A DNA stretch of 64,000 nucleotides from Pseudomonas sp. GOM7 (GCF_026723825.1 NZ_CP113519.1:3534001-3598000), one strand, 5' to 3'; shown: positions 1-9,609, counted from the first letter of the stretch. The notes: generated by a model from the letters alone, not told the origin. Made by a program: numbers and translations.

Positions 1-91
1 GCTCACGGTCGCCTGGCGTCTGCGCCAGCGCAGTGGTGGACAGGGATAACGCACATAGCCATACGGCCAAAGGGCTACTACGGAAAGGCAT
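1..91 (-). CDS. Partial exported protein, N-terminus only
   Basis: A reading frame starts with ATG at 91 and leaves the window after 30 codons. The visible protein begins MPFRSSPLAVWLCALSLSTT and continues ALAQTPGDRE. That is a short basic start, a hydrophobic core and an AxA-type signal peptidase I site (ALA|Q), so the product is exported. A mature N-terminus of the form Q-x-P-G-D-R-E is compatible with the two-partner-secretion transporter family (ShlB/FhaC), but 30 residues cannot establish this. It is divergent from the potassium channel gene. The signal peptide is seen; the family is a guess. Confidence 0.45.
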   Translation of the reverse strand, partial: MPFRSSPLAVWLCALSLSTTALAQTPGDRE

Positions 92-316
92 GCTTTCAGT
101 CCTTTGATAGCGAAAAAAACAACGGCGGAAAACTGGCGTCGATTAAACAGCATGGCACCTGGCCATCAAACCAACATTGAGTGAGCCAGTTCACATTTTC
201 CCGTTCAGGATTCGTTCAACCCGACGAATGGCATATAGCCACCAGGCATGACCTCCCTTGCTCAGCCAGCCGCTTCCTGCCTAGGCTGTGCCCCTTCGCT
301 CACTCAGGACATGGCC
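92..316. other. Divergent intergenic region
   Basis: About 225 bp lie between the leftward partial exported-protein gene and the rightward ion-channel gene. The region is locally A-rich near 108-120 and must carry promoters for both directions. I see no convincing -35/-10 pair, operator or hairpin. An in-frame ATG at 248 could extend the channel by 23 residues, but it has no good ribosome binding site. Confidence 0.3.
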
Positions 317-1162
317 ATGGACAAGCAGCAGAGCTGGCGCCAACGCCTCTACATCATCATTTTCGAGACCAGTACGCCGGCGGCGCAGCGCTTCGACAAC
401 TGGCTGCTGGTGACCATCCTGGCCAGCCTGGTGGTGGTGATGCTCGATAGCGTCGAGCGCTTCCATAGCCAGCACGCCGAGCTGTTCAGCGCGCTGGAGT
501 GGTTCTTCACCGCGCTGTTCGCCATCGAATATGGTTTGCGCCTGTACTGCTCACCCAAGCCCATGCGCTATGCCTTCAGCTTCTTCGGCCTGGTGGATCT
601 GCTCGCCGTGCTGCCGGCCATCCTGGCGCTGGTGTTCGCCGATGCGCAGTACCTGATGATCGTTCGCGCCATCCGCATGATCCGTATCTTCCGCGTGCTC
701 AAGCTGCGCCAGTACCTGAACCAGGCCAATTTCCTGCTGGTGGCGTTACGCGGCAGTCGGCAGAAGATCGTGGTGTTCCTGGTCACGGTGTCCACCCTGG
801 TCACGGTGTTCGGCGCGCTGATGTATGTGATCGAGGGGCCGAGCAACGGCTTTACCAGCATTCCCATCAGCATCTACTGGGCGGTGGTGACGCTGACCAC
901 GGTGGGCTTTGGCGACATCACCCCACAGACACCCGTGGGCCAGATGCTGGCGACCATGGTGATGATCACCGGCTATTCGATCATCGCCGTGCCCACCGGC
1001 ATCTTCACCGCCGAGCTGGCCAACGCCATGCGCCAGGACGGCTCGATGGAGCATGACTGCCCGCACTGCCGCAAACCCTTTCACGAACACAGCGCAGCCT
1101 TCTGCAACCGTTGCGGTGGGCCGCTGTTCAGTCGCAAGCACGAGGACGTGGACACAGCTTGA
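317..1162 (+). CDS. Voltage-gated-type potassium channel with C-terminal zinc ribbon
   Basis: Six-transmembrane ion channel of the Kv/KvAP-like family (ion_trans). The S4-like helix carries regularly spaced arginines (RAIRMIRIFRVLKLRQ). The pore has the K+ selectivity filter TVGFGD, followed by the S6 helix. The C-terminal tail has two CxxC pairs (CPHC and CNRC, about 16 residues apart) that form a short zinc-ribbon-like module. The start is placed at 317 because AGGA at 306-309 is 7 nt upstream; ATG 311 and ATG 248 are in-frame alternatives. The likely role is inner-membrane K+ flux and membrane-potential control. It is monocistronic, and a hairpin with a T-run follows the stop. Confidence 0.85.
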   Translation: MDKQQSWRQRLYIIIFETSTPAAQRFDNWLLVTILASLVVVMLDSVERFHSQHAELFSALEWFFTALFAIEYGLRLYCSPKPMRYAFSFFGLVDLLAVLPAILALVFADAQYLMIVRAIRMIRIFRVLKLRQYLNQANFLLVALRGSRQKIVVFLVTVSTLVTVFGALMYVIEGPSNGFTSIPISIYWAVVTLTTVGFGDITPQTPVGQMLATMVMITGYSIIAVPTGIFTAELANAMRQDGSMEHDCPHCRKPFHEHSAAFCNRCGGPLFSRKHEDVDTA

Positions 1163-1192
1163 AGTAAAACCATGGGCTCCATGCGTGGTCTG

Positions 1193-1226
1193 AAAGGCGC
1201 TCACTGAGCTATAACACCGCCTTTTT
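1193..1226 (+). terminator. Probable rho-independent terminator after the K+ channel gene
   Basis: AAAGGCG (1193-1199) pairs with CGCCTTT (1218-1224), followed directly by further Ts. The loop is long (18 nt), so the structure is only moderately convincing. It ends just before the ribosome binding site of the next gene, which may therefore have its own promoter or be reached by readthrough. Confidence 0.4.
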
Positions 1227-1244
1227 AGCTGAAGGATGCGCCTG

Positions 1245-2702
1245 ATGGCAGTCACCACCAACAATGCCACGGCACCGGCCAAGGCTGCCTGGATCGGTCT
1301 GATCCTGGGGCCCTTGCTCCTGCTGGTGTGCTTGATCACCGACCCGCCCGGCGGATTGTCCGCCACCGCCTGGGCCACCGTTGGCCTGACGTTGCTGATG
1401 GCCACGTGGTGGTCGACCGAGGCCATTCCGATTCCGGCCACCTCGCTGTTGCCGATCCTGCTGGTGCCCGCCCTGGGCATCGACAGCCTCAATGCTGCCA
1501 CCGCCCCCTATGCCAGCCCGACCATCTACCTGTTCCTCGGCGGCTTCATCCTCGGCCTGGCCATGGAGCGCTGGAACCTGCACAAGCGCATCGCCCTGAT
1601 GACCCTGCTGGCCATGGGCAGCAAGCCGAGCCGACAGATCGCCGGTTTCATGCTGGCCACCGCCTTTCTCAGCATGTGGGTGAGCAACACCGCCACCACC
1701 ATCATGATGCTGCCCATCGGCCTGTCGGTGATCGGCCTGCTGGCGGGCGAACAGGCTGCCAGCAACGCCGAGCGTGAACGTTTCGCCACCGCCCTGCTGC
1801 TGGCCATCGCCTATGCCGCCAGCGTCGGCGGTATCGCCACCCTTATCGGTACGCCGCCCAATGCCCTGCTGGCAGCCTTCCTGGCAGAGAACTACGACGT
1901 GCAGATCGGCTTCGGCCAATGGATGCTGCTCGGCCTGCCGGTGGCGAGCCTGATGCTGGTATTCATCTGGTGGTGGCTGACCCGTGGCGGTTTCAACCTG
2001 GCCGGGCACGACAGCACGCAACTGATCCGCAGCGAGCTGGCCGAGCTCGGCCCCTTGAGCCGTGGCGAGAAACTGGTGGCCTTGGTATTCGTGATCACCG
2101 CACTGGCCTGGGTATTCCAGCCGCTGATCGGCGAGTGGGTGTCAGGGGTCAATGACACCAGCATCGCCATCGCCGCGGCGCTGGCCTTGTTCATCATTCC
2201 GGTGGACAGCAAGCAGCGCGTGTTCCTGATGAACTGGGAAAGCGCCAGCAAACTGCCCTGGGGCGTGTTGTTGCTGTTCGGTGGCGGCCTGTCCCTGGCC
2301 GGAGTGATCCGCAGCACCGGCCTGGCCGAGTGGATCGCGCAGAGCCTCGGCGCCCTCGGGGCGCTGCCGGTAATCGCGATGATCGGCGTGGTGGTGCTGG
2401 TGATCATCTTCCTCACCGAGGTGACCTCCAACACCGCCACTGCGGCCGCCTTCTTGCCCCTGCTGGGCGCACTGGCGGTATCGCAGGGCATGCCTGCCGA
2501 GCTGCTGGCGATTCCCGCCGCCATCGCTGCAAGCTGCGCCTTCATGATGCCGGTGGCGACGCCGCCCAATGCCATCGTGTTCGGCACCGGGCACATGCGC
2601 ATCCAGTCGATGATCAAGGCCGGCTTCGCCCTCAACCTGTTCGGGGTGCTGCTGGTGACGGTGATCAGCTATCTGCTGGTGGGACTGATCTGGGCACATT
2701 GA
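1245..2702 (+). CDS. SLC13/DASS family sodium-coupled anion (dicarboxylate) transporter
   Basis: A polytopic inner-membrane protein of about 485 residues, the usual DASS length. It carries both hallmark Ser-Asn-Thr motifs (SNTATTIMMLPI about 150 residues in; SNTATAAAFLPLL about 400 in). The paired TPPNA loops (IGTPPNALL, VATPPNAIVFGTGH) are also present; these form the Na+ and carboxylate sites in the family. It probably takes up C4-dicarboxylates, citrate or a similar anion with Na+, but the substrate cannot be read from sequence. The start at ATG 1245 has AAGGA 8 nt upstream (1232-1236); ATG 1236 overlaps that site and is less likely. Confidence 0.88.
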   Translation: MAVTTNNATAPAKAAWIGLILGPLLLLVCLITDPPGGLSATAWATVGLTLLMATWWSTEAIPIPATSLLPILLVPALGIDSLNAATAPYASPTIYLFLGGFILGLAMERWNLHKRIALMTLLAMGSKPSRQIAGFMLATAFLSMWVSNTATTIMMLPIGLSVIGLLAGEQAASNAERERFATALLLAIAYAASVGGIATLIGTPPNALLAAFLAENYDVQIGFGQWMLLGLPVASLMLVFIWWWLTRGGFNLAGHDSTQLIRSELAELGPLSRGEKLVALVFVITALAWVFQPLIGEWVSGVNDTSIAIAAALALFIIPVDSKQRVFLMNWESASKLPWGVLLLFGGGLSLAGVIRSTGLAEWIAQSLGALGALPVIAMIGVVVLVIIFLTEVTSNTATAAAFLPLLGALAVSQGMPAELLAIPAAIAASCAFMMPVATPPNAIVFGTGHMRIQSMIKAGFALNLFGVLLVTVISYLLVGLIWAH

Positions 2703-2720
2703 ACAGGGGGCTCTGCCCAT

Positions 2721-2744
2721 AAAAAGCGGCGCCTGCGGGCGCCG
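2721..2744 (-). terminator. Rho-independent terminator of the ccm operon
   Basis: A GC-rich perfect stem, CGGCGCC (2727-2733) with GGCGCCG (2738-2744) and a 4-nt loop, is followed on the minus strand by a run of five Ts (A-run at 2721-2725). The orientation fits the end of the minus-strand ccm/lipoprotein operon. The SLC13 gene also ends here from the other side, so the hairpin separates convergent genes. Confidence 0.85.
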
Positions 2745-2775
2745 TTGTCATATCGGGTGTTTGCCGGGTTTCGCC

Positions 2776-3102
2776 TCAACGATTCTGGTAGTGCCGAAAC
2801 AAGCCCGGCGGAATACCCGAGCTATCGGTTTCCGTCCAGGGGCCAGCGGCTTGCGGCGACCAGCTCCAGCCGCCATCCCAGCGATAGAAGATGCGCTCGC
2901 GGTAGAACAGATCATGCGCACCCTCCACCACATAGACGCCCAGCGCCGGGCTCCAGTGGCTCTTGACCCCGGGCGGCGGTGCGTAGCGCGGGTGCGCCGG
3001 TTGCTGCACTTCAGGCACGGAAGAACCCGGCGCCCCTGGCTGCAGGCCGGCACAGCCAACCAGCGCCAGGCTCAGCGCGCACAGCAGCGCCAGCCGTTTC
3101 AT
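2776..3102 (-). CDS. Small hypothetical lipoprotein downstream of ccmI
   Basis: A 108-residue protein with a type II signal peptide: [17 protein letters not shown], lipobox LVGC with the acylated Cys at about residue 17. The mature part is Pro/Trp/Tyr rich (for example [14 protein letters not shown] and [13 protein letters not shown]), like other small envelope lipoproteins with aromatic repeats. It overlaps the end of ccmI by 4 nt (ATGA), so it is translated as the last gene of the ccm operon. Its function is unknown; a link to cytochrome c assembly rests only on position. Confidence 0.75.
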   Translation of the reverse strand: MKRLALLCALSLALVGCAGLQPGAPGSSVPEVQQPAHPRYAPPPGVKSHWSPALGVYVVEGAHDLFYRERIFYRWDGGWSWSPQAAGPWTETDSSGIPPGLFRHYQNR

Positions 3103-4313
3103 TGTGCCTTGGCCTCGGGGCTGTCGATCAGCAGCTTCTGCACATCACGAGCGGTGCTGGAAACCGGCCCGACCTGCCCCGTCCACTCGCCCTGGGTGGC
3201 ATTGCCAGCGCGCGAAACACGAGCGACCAGTTGCACCTGCTGGAAACGCGACAGCTTCAGCTCCGGCATCATCGCATCGACATCGGACAGGCTGACCTGC
3301 GCCGGCAGGTCGGACACCTTCAGGCGCTTGACCGCCAGCGGCATCGGTGGGCCACTGAGGGCACGGGCGAAGATGAACACGGCATCGTCTGGCTTGACCT
3401 GGGCCTGCACCTGGGGCGCCAGCGAGACGGCGACCTCCAGGGCCTGTACCTTGGCCGCGGGCTCGGCGGCGGCGGCGCTGGCCTGCTCGCCTTCGCCCAT
3501 CTGCTGACGGGCACGCTCGATGCCGCTGGCGATGGCGGCACGCGACGGATCCTGCTCGGGCAATACCGCGACCAGGCGCTCCCAGTAGCGCACGGCATCG
3601 GCATAGCGCTGGCTTTCATAGGCGGCGATACCGAGCAGGCCGAGGCTGGTGACTTCTTCCGCATCCGCCTTCAGCGCCTCGTCGGTCAGCGCCTGCAACT
3701 GCGCGTTCCACTGCTTGCCATTGGCGAAGTACAGCGCCTGGGCCCACTGCCCGAGCAGCTCGGGCGCGCGGCCTGCCAGGCCCACCGCTTTCTCGAAGGC
3801 CTTGGCGGCGTCGGCGGCACGATCCTGCGCCATGTAGGTACGGCCGAGGAAGTACCAGGCCTCGGCGGACTCCGGCTGCTCCTGCACCGTACGCTCCAGG
3901 CGGGCGGTCATTTCCTCGATGCTCTGCGGTTGCTGCGCAGCCATTTCGCGGGCCTGCTGCAATTGCTCCAGGGCGCCCCAGTGCATGTACAGACCCACGC
4001 CGAGCACCGGCACCAGGATCGCCGCCAGCAGCGGAATCTTGCTGCCCAGCACGCTGCTACGGCGCTGCACGCCTTCGGTGTCGGTGAGCAGCTCGCGTGC
4101 AGCCTCGGCACGGCCGGCTTCCAGCCCGGCATCGTCGAGCACGCCGCGCTGGTGCTGCGTCTGCAGCTCCTGCAGGCGCTCCTGATAAAGGGTGACGTTG
4201 AGCGCGGTACGGTCTTCCTCGGCCTGCAGCTTGCGCACGCGCAGCACGGGGATCAGCAGGAACGCCAGGGCAGTGAGCAACAGCAGCCCGGCGGGCAACC
4301 AGAAATCGATCAT
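3099..4313 (-). CDS. ccmI: CcmI (CycH), apocytochrome c chaperone
   Basis: A 404-residue membrane protein. It has an N-terminal transmembrane helix (about residues 3-25), a cytoplasmic loop rich in basic and acidic residues, a second helix near residues 91-110, then a long periplasmic domain with TPR-like helices ([20 protein letters not shown]). This is the CcmI layout; the TPR part binds the C-terminus of apocytochrome c and hands it to CcmF/CcmH for haem ligation. It overlaps ccmH upstream (4310-4313) and the lipoprotein downstream, both by ATGA junctions, so translation is coupled. Confidence 0.92.
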   Translation of the reverse strand: MIDFWLPAGLLLLTALAFLLIPVLRVRKLQAEEDRTALNVTLYQERLQELQTQHQRGVLDDAGLEAGRAEAARELLTDTEGVQRRSSVLGSKIPLLAAILVPVLGVGLYMHWGALEQLQQAREMAAQQPQSIEEMTARLERTVQEQPESAEAWYFLGRTYMAQDRAADAAKAFEKAVGLAGRAPELLGQWAQALYFANGKQWNAQLQALTDEALKADAEEVTSLGLLGIAAYESQRYADAVRYWERLVAVLPEQDPSRAAIASGIERARQQMGEGEQASAAAAEPAAKVQALEVAVSLAPQVQAQVKPDDAVFIFARALSGPPMPLAVKRLKVSDLPAQVSLSDVDAMMPELKLSRFQQVQLVARVSRAGNATQGEWTGQVGPVSSTARDVQKLLIDSPEAKAQ

Positions 4314-4927
4314 CGGTCTTTCTTGTCCTGAGAGGCTTGTTCGAGCAGTGCGGCGAGGCGCTGCTGTTCGTCAGTGCTGAGGCCATTGTCCGGGCGCGCC
4401 TTCTGGCCACGGCGGCGCAGGACGATCACCCCGAGCACGCCGAAACCGATCAGCAGCAGGCCGGCCGGGCCGTACCAGAGCAGCAGCGTGCGGCTGGTCA
4501 CGGGCGGGTTGTAGAGGACGAAGTCACCGTAGCGGGCGACGAGAAAATCGATGATCTGCGCGTCCGTCTTGCCCGCTTCGAGCATCTGGTAGACCTCGTT
4601 GCGCAGATCCATGGCGATCGGCGCATTGGAGTCGGCGATGTTCTGGTTCTGGCACTTGGGGCAACGCAGTTCCTCGACCAGGGTGCGATAGCGCTCACGC
4701 TCCGCTTCGTTGGCGAACTCGTAGGTGTCGATGGCGGCATGGGCGCTGGCCAACAGGCCCAGCGCCAGGCCGGTGGCAATCAGCAGACGTTTAGGCAGGC
4801 GCCATGAAAACGTCGCGAGCGAAGAGCAGGCAAGGCGAAAGCAGGCGAAGAAGCGGAGTTTACAAGTTGTAAATGAGCATTCTGAGCCTGTTTTCAACGC
4901 AGCATGATCGAGCGCAGTAGTTTTCAT
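4310..4927 (-). CDS. ccmH: CcmH, apocytochrome c thiol reductase, with an unusual N-terminal extension
   Basis: The core is a typical CcmH: a signal-peptide/anchor helix ([19 protein letters not shown]), the redox motif LRCPKCQNQ with its CxxC, DSNAPIA, and a C-terminal transmembrane helix followed by a basic tail. It reduces the apocytochrome CxxCH thiols before haem attachment. The gene upstream (ccmG) ends in an ATGA overlap that supplies an ATG at 4927. Between that ATG-AAA and the signal helix lies an in-frame insert of about 44 codons that corresponds to a small repeat element (4802-4929). The family would be expected to start right at the signal helix. Either the 205-residue form is made, with 45 residues before the signal helix, or an internal non-ATG start (for example TTG 4897) is used. 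Gene identity is firm; the start is not. Confidence 0.85.
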   Translation of the reverse strand: MKTTALDHAALKTGSECSFTTCKLRFFACFRLACSSLATFSWRLPKRLLIATGLALGLLASAHAAIDTYEFANEAERERYRTLVEELRCPKCQNQNIADSNAPIAMDLRNEVYQMLEAGKTDAQIIDFLVARYGDFVLYNPPVTSRTLLLWYGPAGLLLIGFGVLGVIVLRRRGQKARPDNGLSTDEQQRLAALLEQASQDKKDR

Positions 4928-4929
4928 GG
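4802..4929. repeat. Small MITE-like element at the 5' end of ccmH
   Basis: A 128-bp segment is bounded by perfect 10-bp inverted ends (CCATGAAAAC at 4802-4811 and GTTTTCATGG at 4920-4929). It contains the 15-nt palindrome TTTACAAGTTGTAAA (4859-4873). The string TGTAAATGAGCAT and motifs of the AACGCAG(T/C)AT type recur near 37470 and 38350, marking a dispersed repeat family. It sits exactly where the ccmH start codon should run into the signal peptide, without breaking the frame. No transposase is present. Confidence 0.6.
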
Positions 4930-5466
4930 TGCCTGTGCCTCGTCGACCAGCTCTCGATAGATCGGCGCCAATTGTTCGCGCCAGATGCGCTCGTCGATGG
5001 CGCCGACGTATTTGTGGCGGATGATGCCCTTGGCATCGATGAAGAAGGTTTCCGGCGCGCCGTAAACCCCCAGATCCAGGCCCAAGGTACCCTTGGCATC
5101 CTCGATGTTGAGCTGATATGGGTTGTGCAAGTCGCGCAGCCACTTCTGCGCAGGCTCACGTTCATCCTTGTAGTTGATGCCATGAATGACCACGCCAGCT
5201 TCGGCCAGCTTGTTCAGCACCGGATGCTCATGGCGGCAGGATGGGCACCAGGTGCCCCAGACATTGACCAGAGCCGGCTTGCCCTTGAGGTCGTCCTGGG
5301 TCAGGGTGCGCGATGGATCGGTCACCGACGGCAGACTGAACGCCGGGAACGGCTTGCCGATCAGCGCCGACGGCAGCTCGGAGGGATCGAGGAACAAGCC
5401 GCGATAGAGGAATACGGCCATCGCCAGAAAAGCCAGCAGCGGCAGCAGCAATAACAGGCGTCTCAT
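4924..5466 (-). CDS. ccmG: CcmG/DsbE thiol:disulfide oxidoreductase
   Basis: A 180-residue, membrane-anchored periplasmic thioredoxin. It has an N-terminal helix (LLLLLPLLAFLAMAVFLY), then the AhpC/TSA-thioredoxin fold with active site WGTWCPSCRHEHP (CPSC), and the family's conserved Gly-Val-Tyr-Gly-Ala-Pro-Glu-Thr stretch near the cis-proline. It passes electrons from DsbD/CcdA to CcmH or the apocytochrome. The start overlaps the ccmF stop by 4 nt and the stop overlaps the ccmH ATG. Confidence 0.95.
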   Translation of the reverse strand: MRRLLLLLPLLAFLAMAVFLYRGLFLDPSELPSALIGKPFPAFSLPSVTDPSRTLTQDDLKGKPALVNVWGTWCPSCRHEHPVLNKLAEAGVVIHGINYKDEREPAQKWLRDLHNPYQLNIEDAKGTLGLDLGVYGAPETFFIDAKGIIRHKYVGAIDERIWREQLAPIYRELVDEAQAP

Positions 5467-7433
5467 GCAGTAGCCTCCATGCCCAGCGCTTCACGCACTC
5501 GGGTTCTGACCTTGATCCGATAACGCTTGTCGGCCGCGGCGAGGAAACCGCCGAAGGCCATCAGCAGGCCGCCGAGCCAGATCCAGCGCACGAAGGGCTT
5601 GATATGGATGCGCACGGCCCAGGCGCCCTGCTCCAACGGCTCGCCGAGGGCGACGAAGAGATCACGGGTGAAGCCGGCGTCGATCCCCGCTTCGGTCATG
5701 GTGGCCTGCTGCACGGTGTACAGGCGTTTTTCCGGGTGCAGCACCTTGATCTGCCGCTCGCCGTCGAAGACACGCACCGTGCCCTTGTCGGAAATGAAGT
5801 TGGGGCCTTCGTGGTGCACGGCACCGTCGAACTGGAAGCGATAGCCGCCCAGCTCCACCGAATCGCCCGGCGCCATGCGCAGGTCACGCTCGTAGCTGCC
5901 CAGGCTGGTGAGCACCACGCCGAGGGCGCAGAAGGCGAAGCCGAAATGTGCCAGTTGCATGCCCCAGTAGCTGCGGCCCAGGCTCGGCAAGCCCTTGAGC
6001 AGGCCCTTGTGACGGGTCTTGTCGAGCACGTCGCGCACGCCAGCCAGAACCACCCAGAAGGCCAACAGGCAGACCGCCAGCACCGCCCAGTGGAAATCGC
6101 CGTGGAGGAAGGTGGCGATCACGGCCAGCACCACGCTGGCCACCAGTACCGGCGTCAGCATGCCAACCAGCCATTTCAACGGAGTGTCCTTCCAGCGCAC
6201 GATCACGCCAACGGCGATCACCGCCATCAGCAAACCCATCAGCGGCAGGAACAAGGCGTTGAAGTAAGGCGGGCCGACCGACAGCTTGGCGCCGGTCAGG
6301 GCATCGAGCACCAGCGGATAGAGGGTGCCGAGCAGGATCATCGCCGCCGATACCACCAGCACGATGTTGTTGACCAGCAGCAGTGTCTCGCGCGACCACA
6401 GGCCGAAGCCCACCTGGCTCCTGACCACTGGCGCACGCAGCGCGAATAGCGCCAGCGAACCGCCCACTACCAGCAGCAGGAAGGCGAGGATGAACACGCC
6501 ACGCTCCGGGTCAGTGGCGAAGGCATGCACCGAGGTCAGCACGCCGGAGCGCACCAGGAAGGTGCCGAGCAGGCTGAGGGAGAAGGCAGCGATGGCCAGC
6601 AGCACCGTCCAGCTCTTGAACACGCCACGCTTCTCGGTGACCGCCAGCGAGTGGATCAGCGCGGTGCCCACCAGCCAGGGCATGAACGAGGCATTTTCCA
6701 CCGGATCCCAGAACCACCAGCCGCCCCAGCCCAGCTCGTAGTAGGCCCACCAGGAACCGAGGGCAATGCCGATGCCGAGGAAGGCCCAGGCGACAATGGT
6801 CCAGGGCCGCGACCAGCGCGCCCAGGCGGCGTCCAGCTTGCCGCCGAGCAACGCGGCGATGGCGAAGGCGAAAGCGACGGAGAAACCGACATAGCCCATG
6901 TACAGCATCGGCGGATGCACGATCAGGCCGAAGTCCTGCAGCAGCGGGTTGAGGTCGCGACCGTCGACCGGCACGTTGGGCAGCAGGCGCGCGAAAGGGT
7001 TGGAGGTGATGATCAGAAACAGCAGGAAGCCGACGCTGATCATGCCCATCACCGCCAGCACGCGAGCGAGCATTTCCTCCGGAAGGTGGCGCGAGAAGAT
7101 CGCCACGGCGAAGGTCCAGCCGCCGAGGATCAGTGCCCAGAGCAGCAAGGAGCCCTCGTGCGCGCCCCATACGGCACTGAACTTGTAGAACCAGGGCAGC
7201 GCCGTGTTGGAGTTGTGCGCCACGTAGGCCACGGAGAAATCGTCGACCATGAAGGCGTAGGTCAGACAGCCGAAGGAGAACGCCAGGAAGGCGAACTGCC
7301 CCCAGGCCGCCGGTTGCGCCAGGCTCATCCACTGGTGGTCACCGCGCCAGGCGCCGATCAGCGGCAAGGTGGCCTGCACCAACGCCAGGCACAGGGCCAG
7401 AATCATTGCCAGTTGGCCCAGTTCAGGGATCAT
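5463..7433 (-). CDS. ccmF: CcmF, cytochrome c haem lyase subunit
   Basis: A 656-residue polytopic membrane protein of the haem-handling family. It has the WWD signature ([18 protein letters not shown], about residue 230) flanked by conserved histidines, and about 15 hydrophobic segments, which is the normal length. With CcmH and CcmI it ligates haem from holo-CcmE to apocytochrome c on the periplasmic side. It overlaps ccmE (7430-7433) and ccmG (5463-5466) by ATGA junctions. Confidence 0.96.
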   Translation of the reverse strand: MIPELGQLAMILALCLALVQATLPLIGAWRGDHQWMSLAQPAAWGQFAFLAFSFGCLTYAFMVDDFSVAYVAHNSNTALPWFYKFSAVWGAHEGSLLLWALILGGWTFAVAIFSRHLPEEMLARVLAVMGMISVGFLLFLIITSNPFARLLPNVPVDGRDLNPLLQDFGLIVHPPMLYMGYVGFSVAFAFAIAALLGGKLDAAWARWSRPWTIVAWAFLGIGIALGSWWAYYELGWGGWWFWDPVENASFMPWLVGTALIHSLAVTEKRGVFKSWTVLLAIAAFSLSLLGTFLVRSGVLTSVHAFATDPERGVFILAFLLLVVGGSLALFALRAPVVRSQVGFGLWSRETLLLVNNIVLVVSAAMILLGTLYPLVLDALTGAKLSVGPPYFNALFLPLMGLLMAVIAVGVIVRWKDTPLKWLVGMLTPVLVASVVLAVIATFLHGDFHWAVLAVCLLAFWVVLAGVRDVLDKTRHKGLLKGLPSLGRSYWGMQLAHFGFAFCALGVVLTSLGSYERDLRMAPGDSVELGGYRFQFDGAVHHEGPNFISDKGTVRVFDGERQIKVLHPEKRLYTVQQATMTEAGIDAGFTRDLFVALGEPLEQGAWAVRIHIKPFVRWIWLGGLLMAFGGFLAAADKRYRIKVRTRVREALGMEATA

Positions 7434-7918
7434 TGCGCGTTCTCCTGCTGGTAACCCTGCTTGCCGGCGGTCGCAGCATCGTGTTTCTGCTTCATCCCGC
7501 TCTTTTCCAGCGCCTGCATCACTTCCGGCGGCATGTAGTTCTCGTCGTGCTTGGCCAGCACCTCGTCGGCCACCAGCACACCCTGCTCATTGACCCGGCC
7601 GAGGGCGACGATGCCCTGCCCTTCACGGAACAGATCCGGGAGGATGCCGTGGTAGCGGATGGTCACCTCATGGGCGCCATCGGTGACCACGAAGTCCACT
7701 TCCAACGAATCGGCCGAGCGCTTCACCGAGCCCTCCTCGACCAGGCCACCGGCACGGATGCGGGCGCCTTCCGGCGCTTCGCCATTGGCGATCTGCGTCG
7801 GGGTGTAGAACAGGTTGATGTTCTGCTGCAACGCACTGAGCGCCAGCGCCACGGCGATACCTACGCCGCAGAGGATGGCCAGAACGATGTACAGGCGTTT
7901 CTTGCGAACCGGATTCAC
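7430..7918 (-). CDS. ccmE: CcmE, periplasmic haem chaperone
   Basis: A 162-residue protein starting at GTG 7918 ([15 protein letters not shown]). It has one N-terminal membrane anchor and an OB-fold domain. The haem-binding histidine lies in the signature [13 protein letters not shown]. It accepts haem covalently from CcmC and delivers it to CcmF. The GTG overlaps the ccmD stop (GTGA). Longer upstream starts would run through ccmD and are rejected. Confidence 0.93.
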   Translation of the reverse strand: MNPVRKKRLYIVLAILCGVGIAVALALSALQQNINLFYTPTQIANGEAPEGARIRAGGLVEEGSVKRSADSLEVDFVVTDGAHEVTIRYHGILPDLFREGQGIVALGRVNEQGVLVADEVLAKHDENYMPPEVMQALEKSGMKQKHDAATAGKQGYQQENAQ

Positions 7919-8091
7919 TTGGACTTCTCCCGGCGCAAACGACGCGCCTCGTCTTGCAGATAACGGCGGCGCGCCAGGATCGGCAGCGCCACATTCAGCA
8001 ACAGAACCACCAGGCTGATGCCATAGGCGCTCCACACATAGGCACCATGGGTGCCCATGGCGAGGAACTCGGCAAACGAGGAAAAGCTCAT
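7915..8091 (-). CDS. ccmD: CcmD, small haem-exporter subunit
   Basis: A 58-residue protein ([20 protein letters not shown]) with one transmembrane helix ([16 protein letters not shown]) and a strongly basic C-terminus ([19 protein letters not shown]). This is the typical CcmD form, which helps release holo-CcmE from the CcmABC complex. The start at 8091 overlaps the ccmC end and the stop overlaps the ccmE GTG. An upstream in-frame ATG at 8133 lies inside ccmC and is rejected. Confidence 0.9.
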   Translation of the reverse strand: MSFSSFAEFLAMGTHGAYVWSAYGISLVVLLLNVALPILARRRYLQDEARRLRREKSK

Positions 8092-8843
8092 GCGCGGCCC
8101 TCCACCAGGTTCTGCACTTCGCTCTTCACCCAACTGCTGCGCGATTCGCGCTTGAGCACTTCAAGACGCATGCGATAGAGCAGCACGGCGCCGAAGAAGC
8201 AGTAGAAGCCCAATACCGCGAGCAGCAGCGGCAGCCACATTTCCACCGGCATGGCCGGCTTCTCGGTGATCTTGAAGGTGGCGGTCTGGTGCAGCGAGTT
8301 CCACCATTCCACCGAGTACTTGATGATCGGGATGTTGACCACGCCGACGATGGCCAGCACGGCGCAGGCCTTGGCGGCGCTGTCGCGGTTGCTGATGGCG
8401 TTGCCCAGGGCGATGACGCCGAAGTAGAGGAACAGCAGGATCAGCATGGAGGTCAGGCGCGCGTCCCACACCCAGTAGGTGCCCCAGGTCGGCTTGCCCC
8501 AGATGGCGCCGGTGATCAACGCGATGAAGGTCATCCAGGCGCCAATCGGCGCAGCCTGCTGCAGGGCGACGTCGGCCAGCTTCATCTTCCATACCAGCCC
8601 CACCAGGCCGGCGACGGCGAGCATGACGTAGATCGATTGCGCCAGGAACGCGGCCGGCACATGGATGTAGATGATGCGGAAGCTGTTGCCCTGCTGGTAG
8701 TCCGGTGGCGCGAAGGCCAGGCCCCAGACCAGGCCTGTGATGATCAACAGCACGGCGGCGACGCTGAGCCAGGGCAGCCAACGACCGCTCATCTCATAGA
8801 ACCACTTGGGCGAACCCCATTTGTGAAACCACGTCCAGTTCAT
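8088..8843 (-). CDS. ccmC: CcmC, haem-handling subunit of the CcmABCD complex
   Basis: A 251-residue protein with six predicted transmembrane helices. It has the tryptophan-rich WWD-family motif ([21 protein letters not shown]) and flanking histidines. It presents haem to CcmE. It starts at ATG 8843. Unlike most other junctions in the operon, its 5' side is separated from ccmB by about 94 bp that carry a REP-like pair. Confidence 0.95.
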   Translation of the reverse strand: MNWTWFHKWGSPKWFYEMSGRWLPWLSVAAVLLIITGLVWGLAFAPPDYQQGNSFRIIYIHVPAAFLAQSIYVMLAVAGLVGLVWKMKLADVALQQAAPIGAWMTFIALITGAIWGKPTWGTYWVWDARLTSMLILLFLYFGVIALGNAISNRDSAAKACAVLAIVGVVNIPIIKYSVEWWNSLHQTATFKITEKPAMPVEMWLPLLLAVLGFYCFFGAVLLYRMRLEVLKRESRSSWVKSEVQNLVEGRA

Positions 8844-8865
8844 TCGCTCGACTCATCATCTACAC

Positions 8866-8923
8866 GTAGCCCGGAGGAACTCCGGGGAGGCTATCGAGAG
8901 CTCCCGGATTGCATCCGGGCTAC
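8866..8923. repeat. REP-like inverted pair between ccmB and ccmC
   Basis: Two related palindromic units lie head to head: GTAGCCCGGAGGAACTCCGG at 8866-8885 and CCCGGATTGCATCCGGGCTAC at about 8903-8923. The first reads inward and the second is its inverted partner, the arrangement of a REP doublet. It lies within the ccm operon transcript and could form a long hairpin that affects mRNA stability between ccmB and ccmC. Confidence 0.75.
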
Positions 8924-8937
8924 ATCACGGTTCGTTC

Positions 8938-9609
8938 TTATTCACCGACGCTGATGGTCAGGCCGGCGGCAATCGCAAAAGGTGTCAGGGTCACCGCCAG
9001 GGCAGTGAGGCTCGCCAGCCACAACAGGTGGCCGCTCGCCGGCAATCCTTGCAGGGCCGCCTGCAACGCCCCACTGCCGAGAATCAGCACCGGGATGTAC
9101 AGCGGCAGAATCAGCAGCGCCAGCAGCAAACCGCCGCGCTTGAGACCGACGGTGAGCGCCGCGCCCACCGCGCCAAGCAGGCTCAGCACCGGGGTGCCGA
9201 GCAGCAGGGAGATCAGCAGCACCGGCAAGCAACGCCCGGGCAAGCCGAGCATCAAGGCCAGCAGGGGCGCCAGCAATACCAGGGCCAGGCCGCTGAACAA
9301 CCAGTGTGCCAGCACCTTGGCCAACACCAGAAGAGGCAGGGGGTGCGACGAAAGGACCCACTGTTCCAGCGAGCCATCCTCGAAATCACTGCGAAAAAGC
9401 CCATCCAGCGAGAGCAGCACGGCCAATAGCGCCGCCACCCAGACCAGGCCAGGGGAAAGGGTTTGCAACAATTGCGTCTCCGGCCCCACCGCCAAGGGGA
9501 ACAGGGCGATGACGATAGCGAAGAACACCAGCGGGTTGGCCAAGTCGGATGGGCGACGGGCCAGCAGGCGCATCTCTCGGCTGAGCAATTGCGTGAAGAC
9601 GTTGCTCAT
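8938..9609 (-). CDS. ccmB: CcmB, haem exporter membrane subunit
   Basis: A 223-residue ABC-2 type permease with about six transmembrane segments, starting [23 protein letters not shown]. CcmB pairs with the ATPase CcmA in the CcmABCD release complex. The start at 9609 overlaps the ccmA stop by ATGA, which is preferred over the in-frame 9705 start that would lie inside ccmA. Confidence 0.93.
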   Translation of the reverse strand: MSNVFTQLLSREMRLLARRPSDLANPLVFFAIVIALFPLAVGPETQLLQTLSPGLVWVAALLAVLLSLDGLFRSDFEDGSLEQWVLSSHPLPLLVLAKVLAHWLFSGLALVLLAPLLALMLGLPGRCLPVLLISLLLGTPVLSLLGAVGAALTVGLKRGGLLLALLILPLYIPVLILGSGALQAALQGLPASGHLLWLASLTALAVTLTPFAIAAGLTISVGE

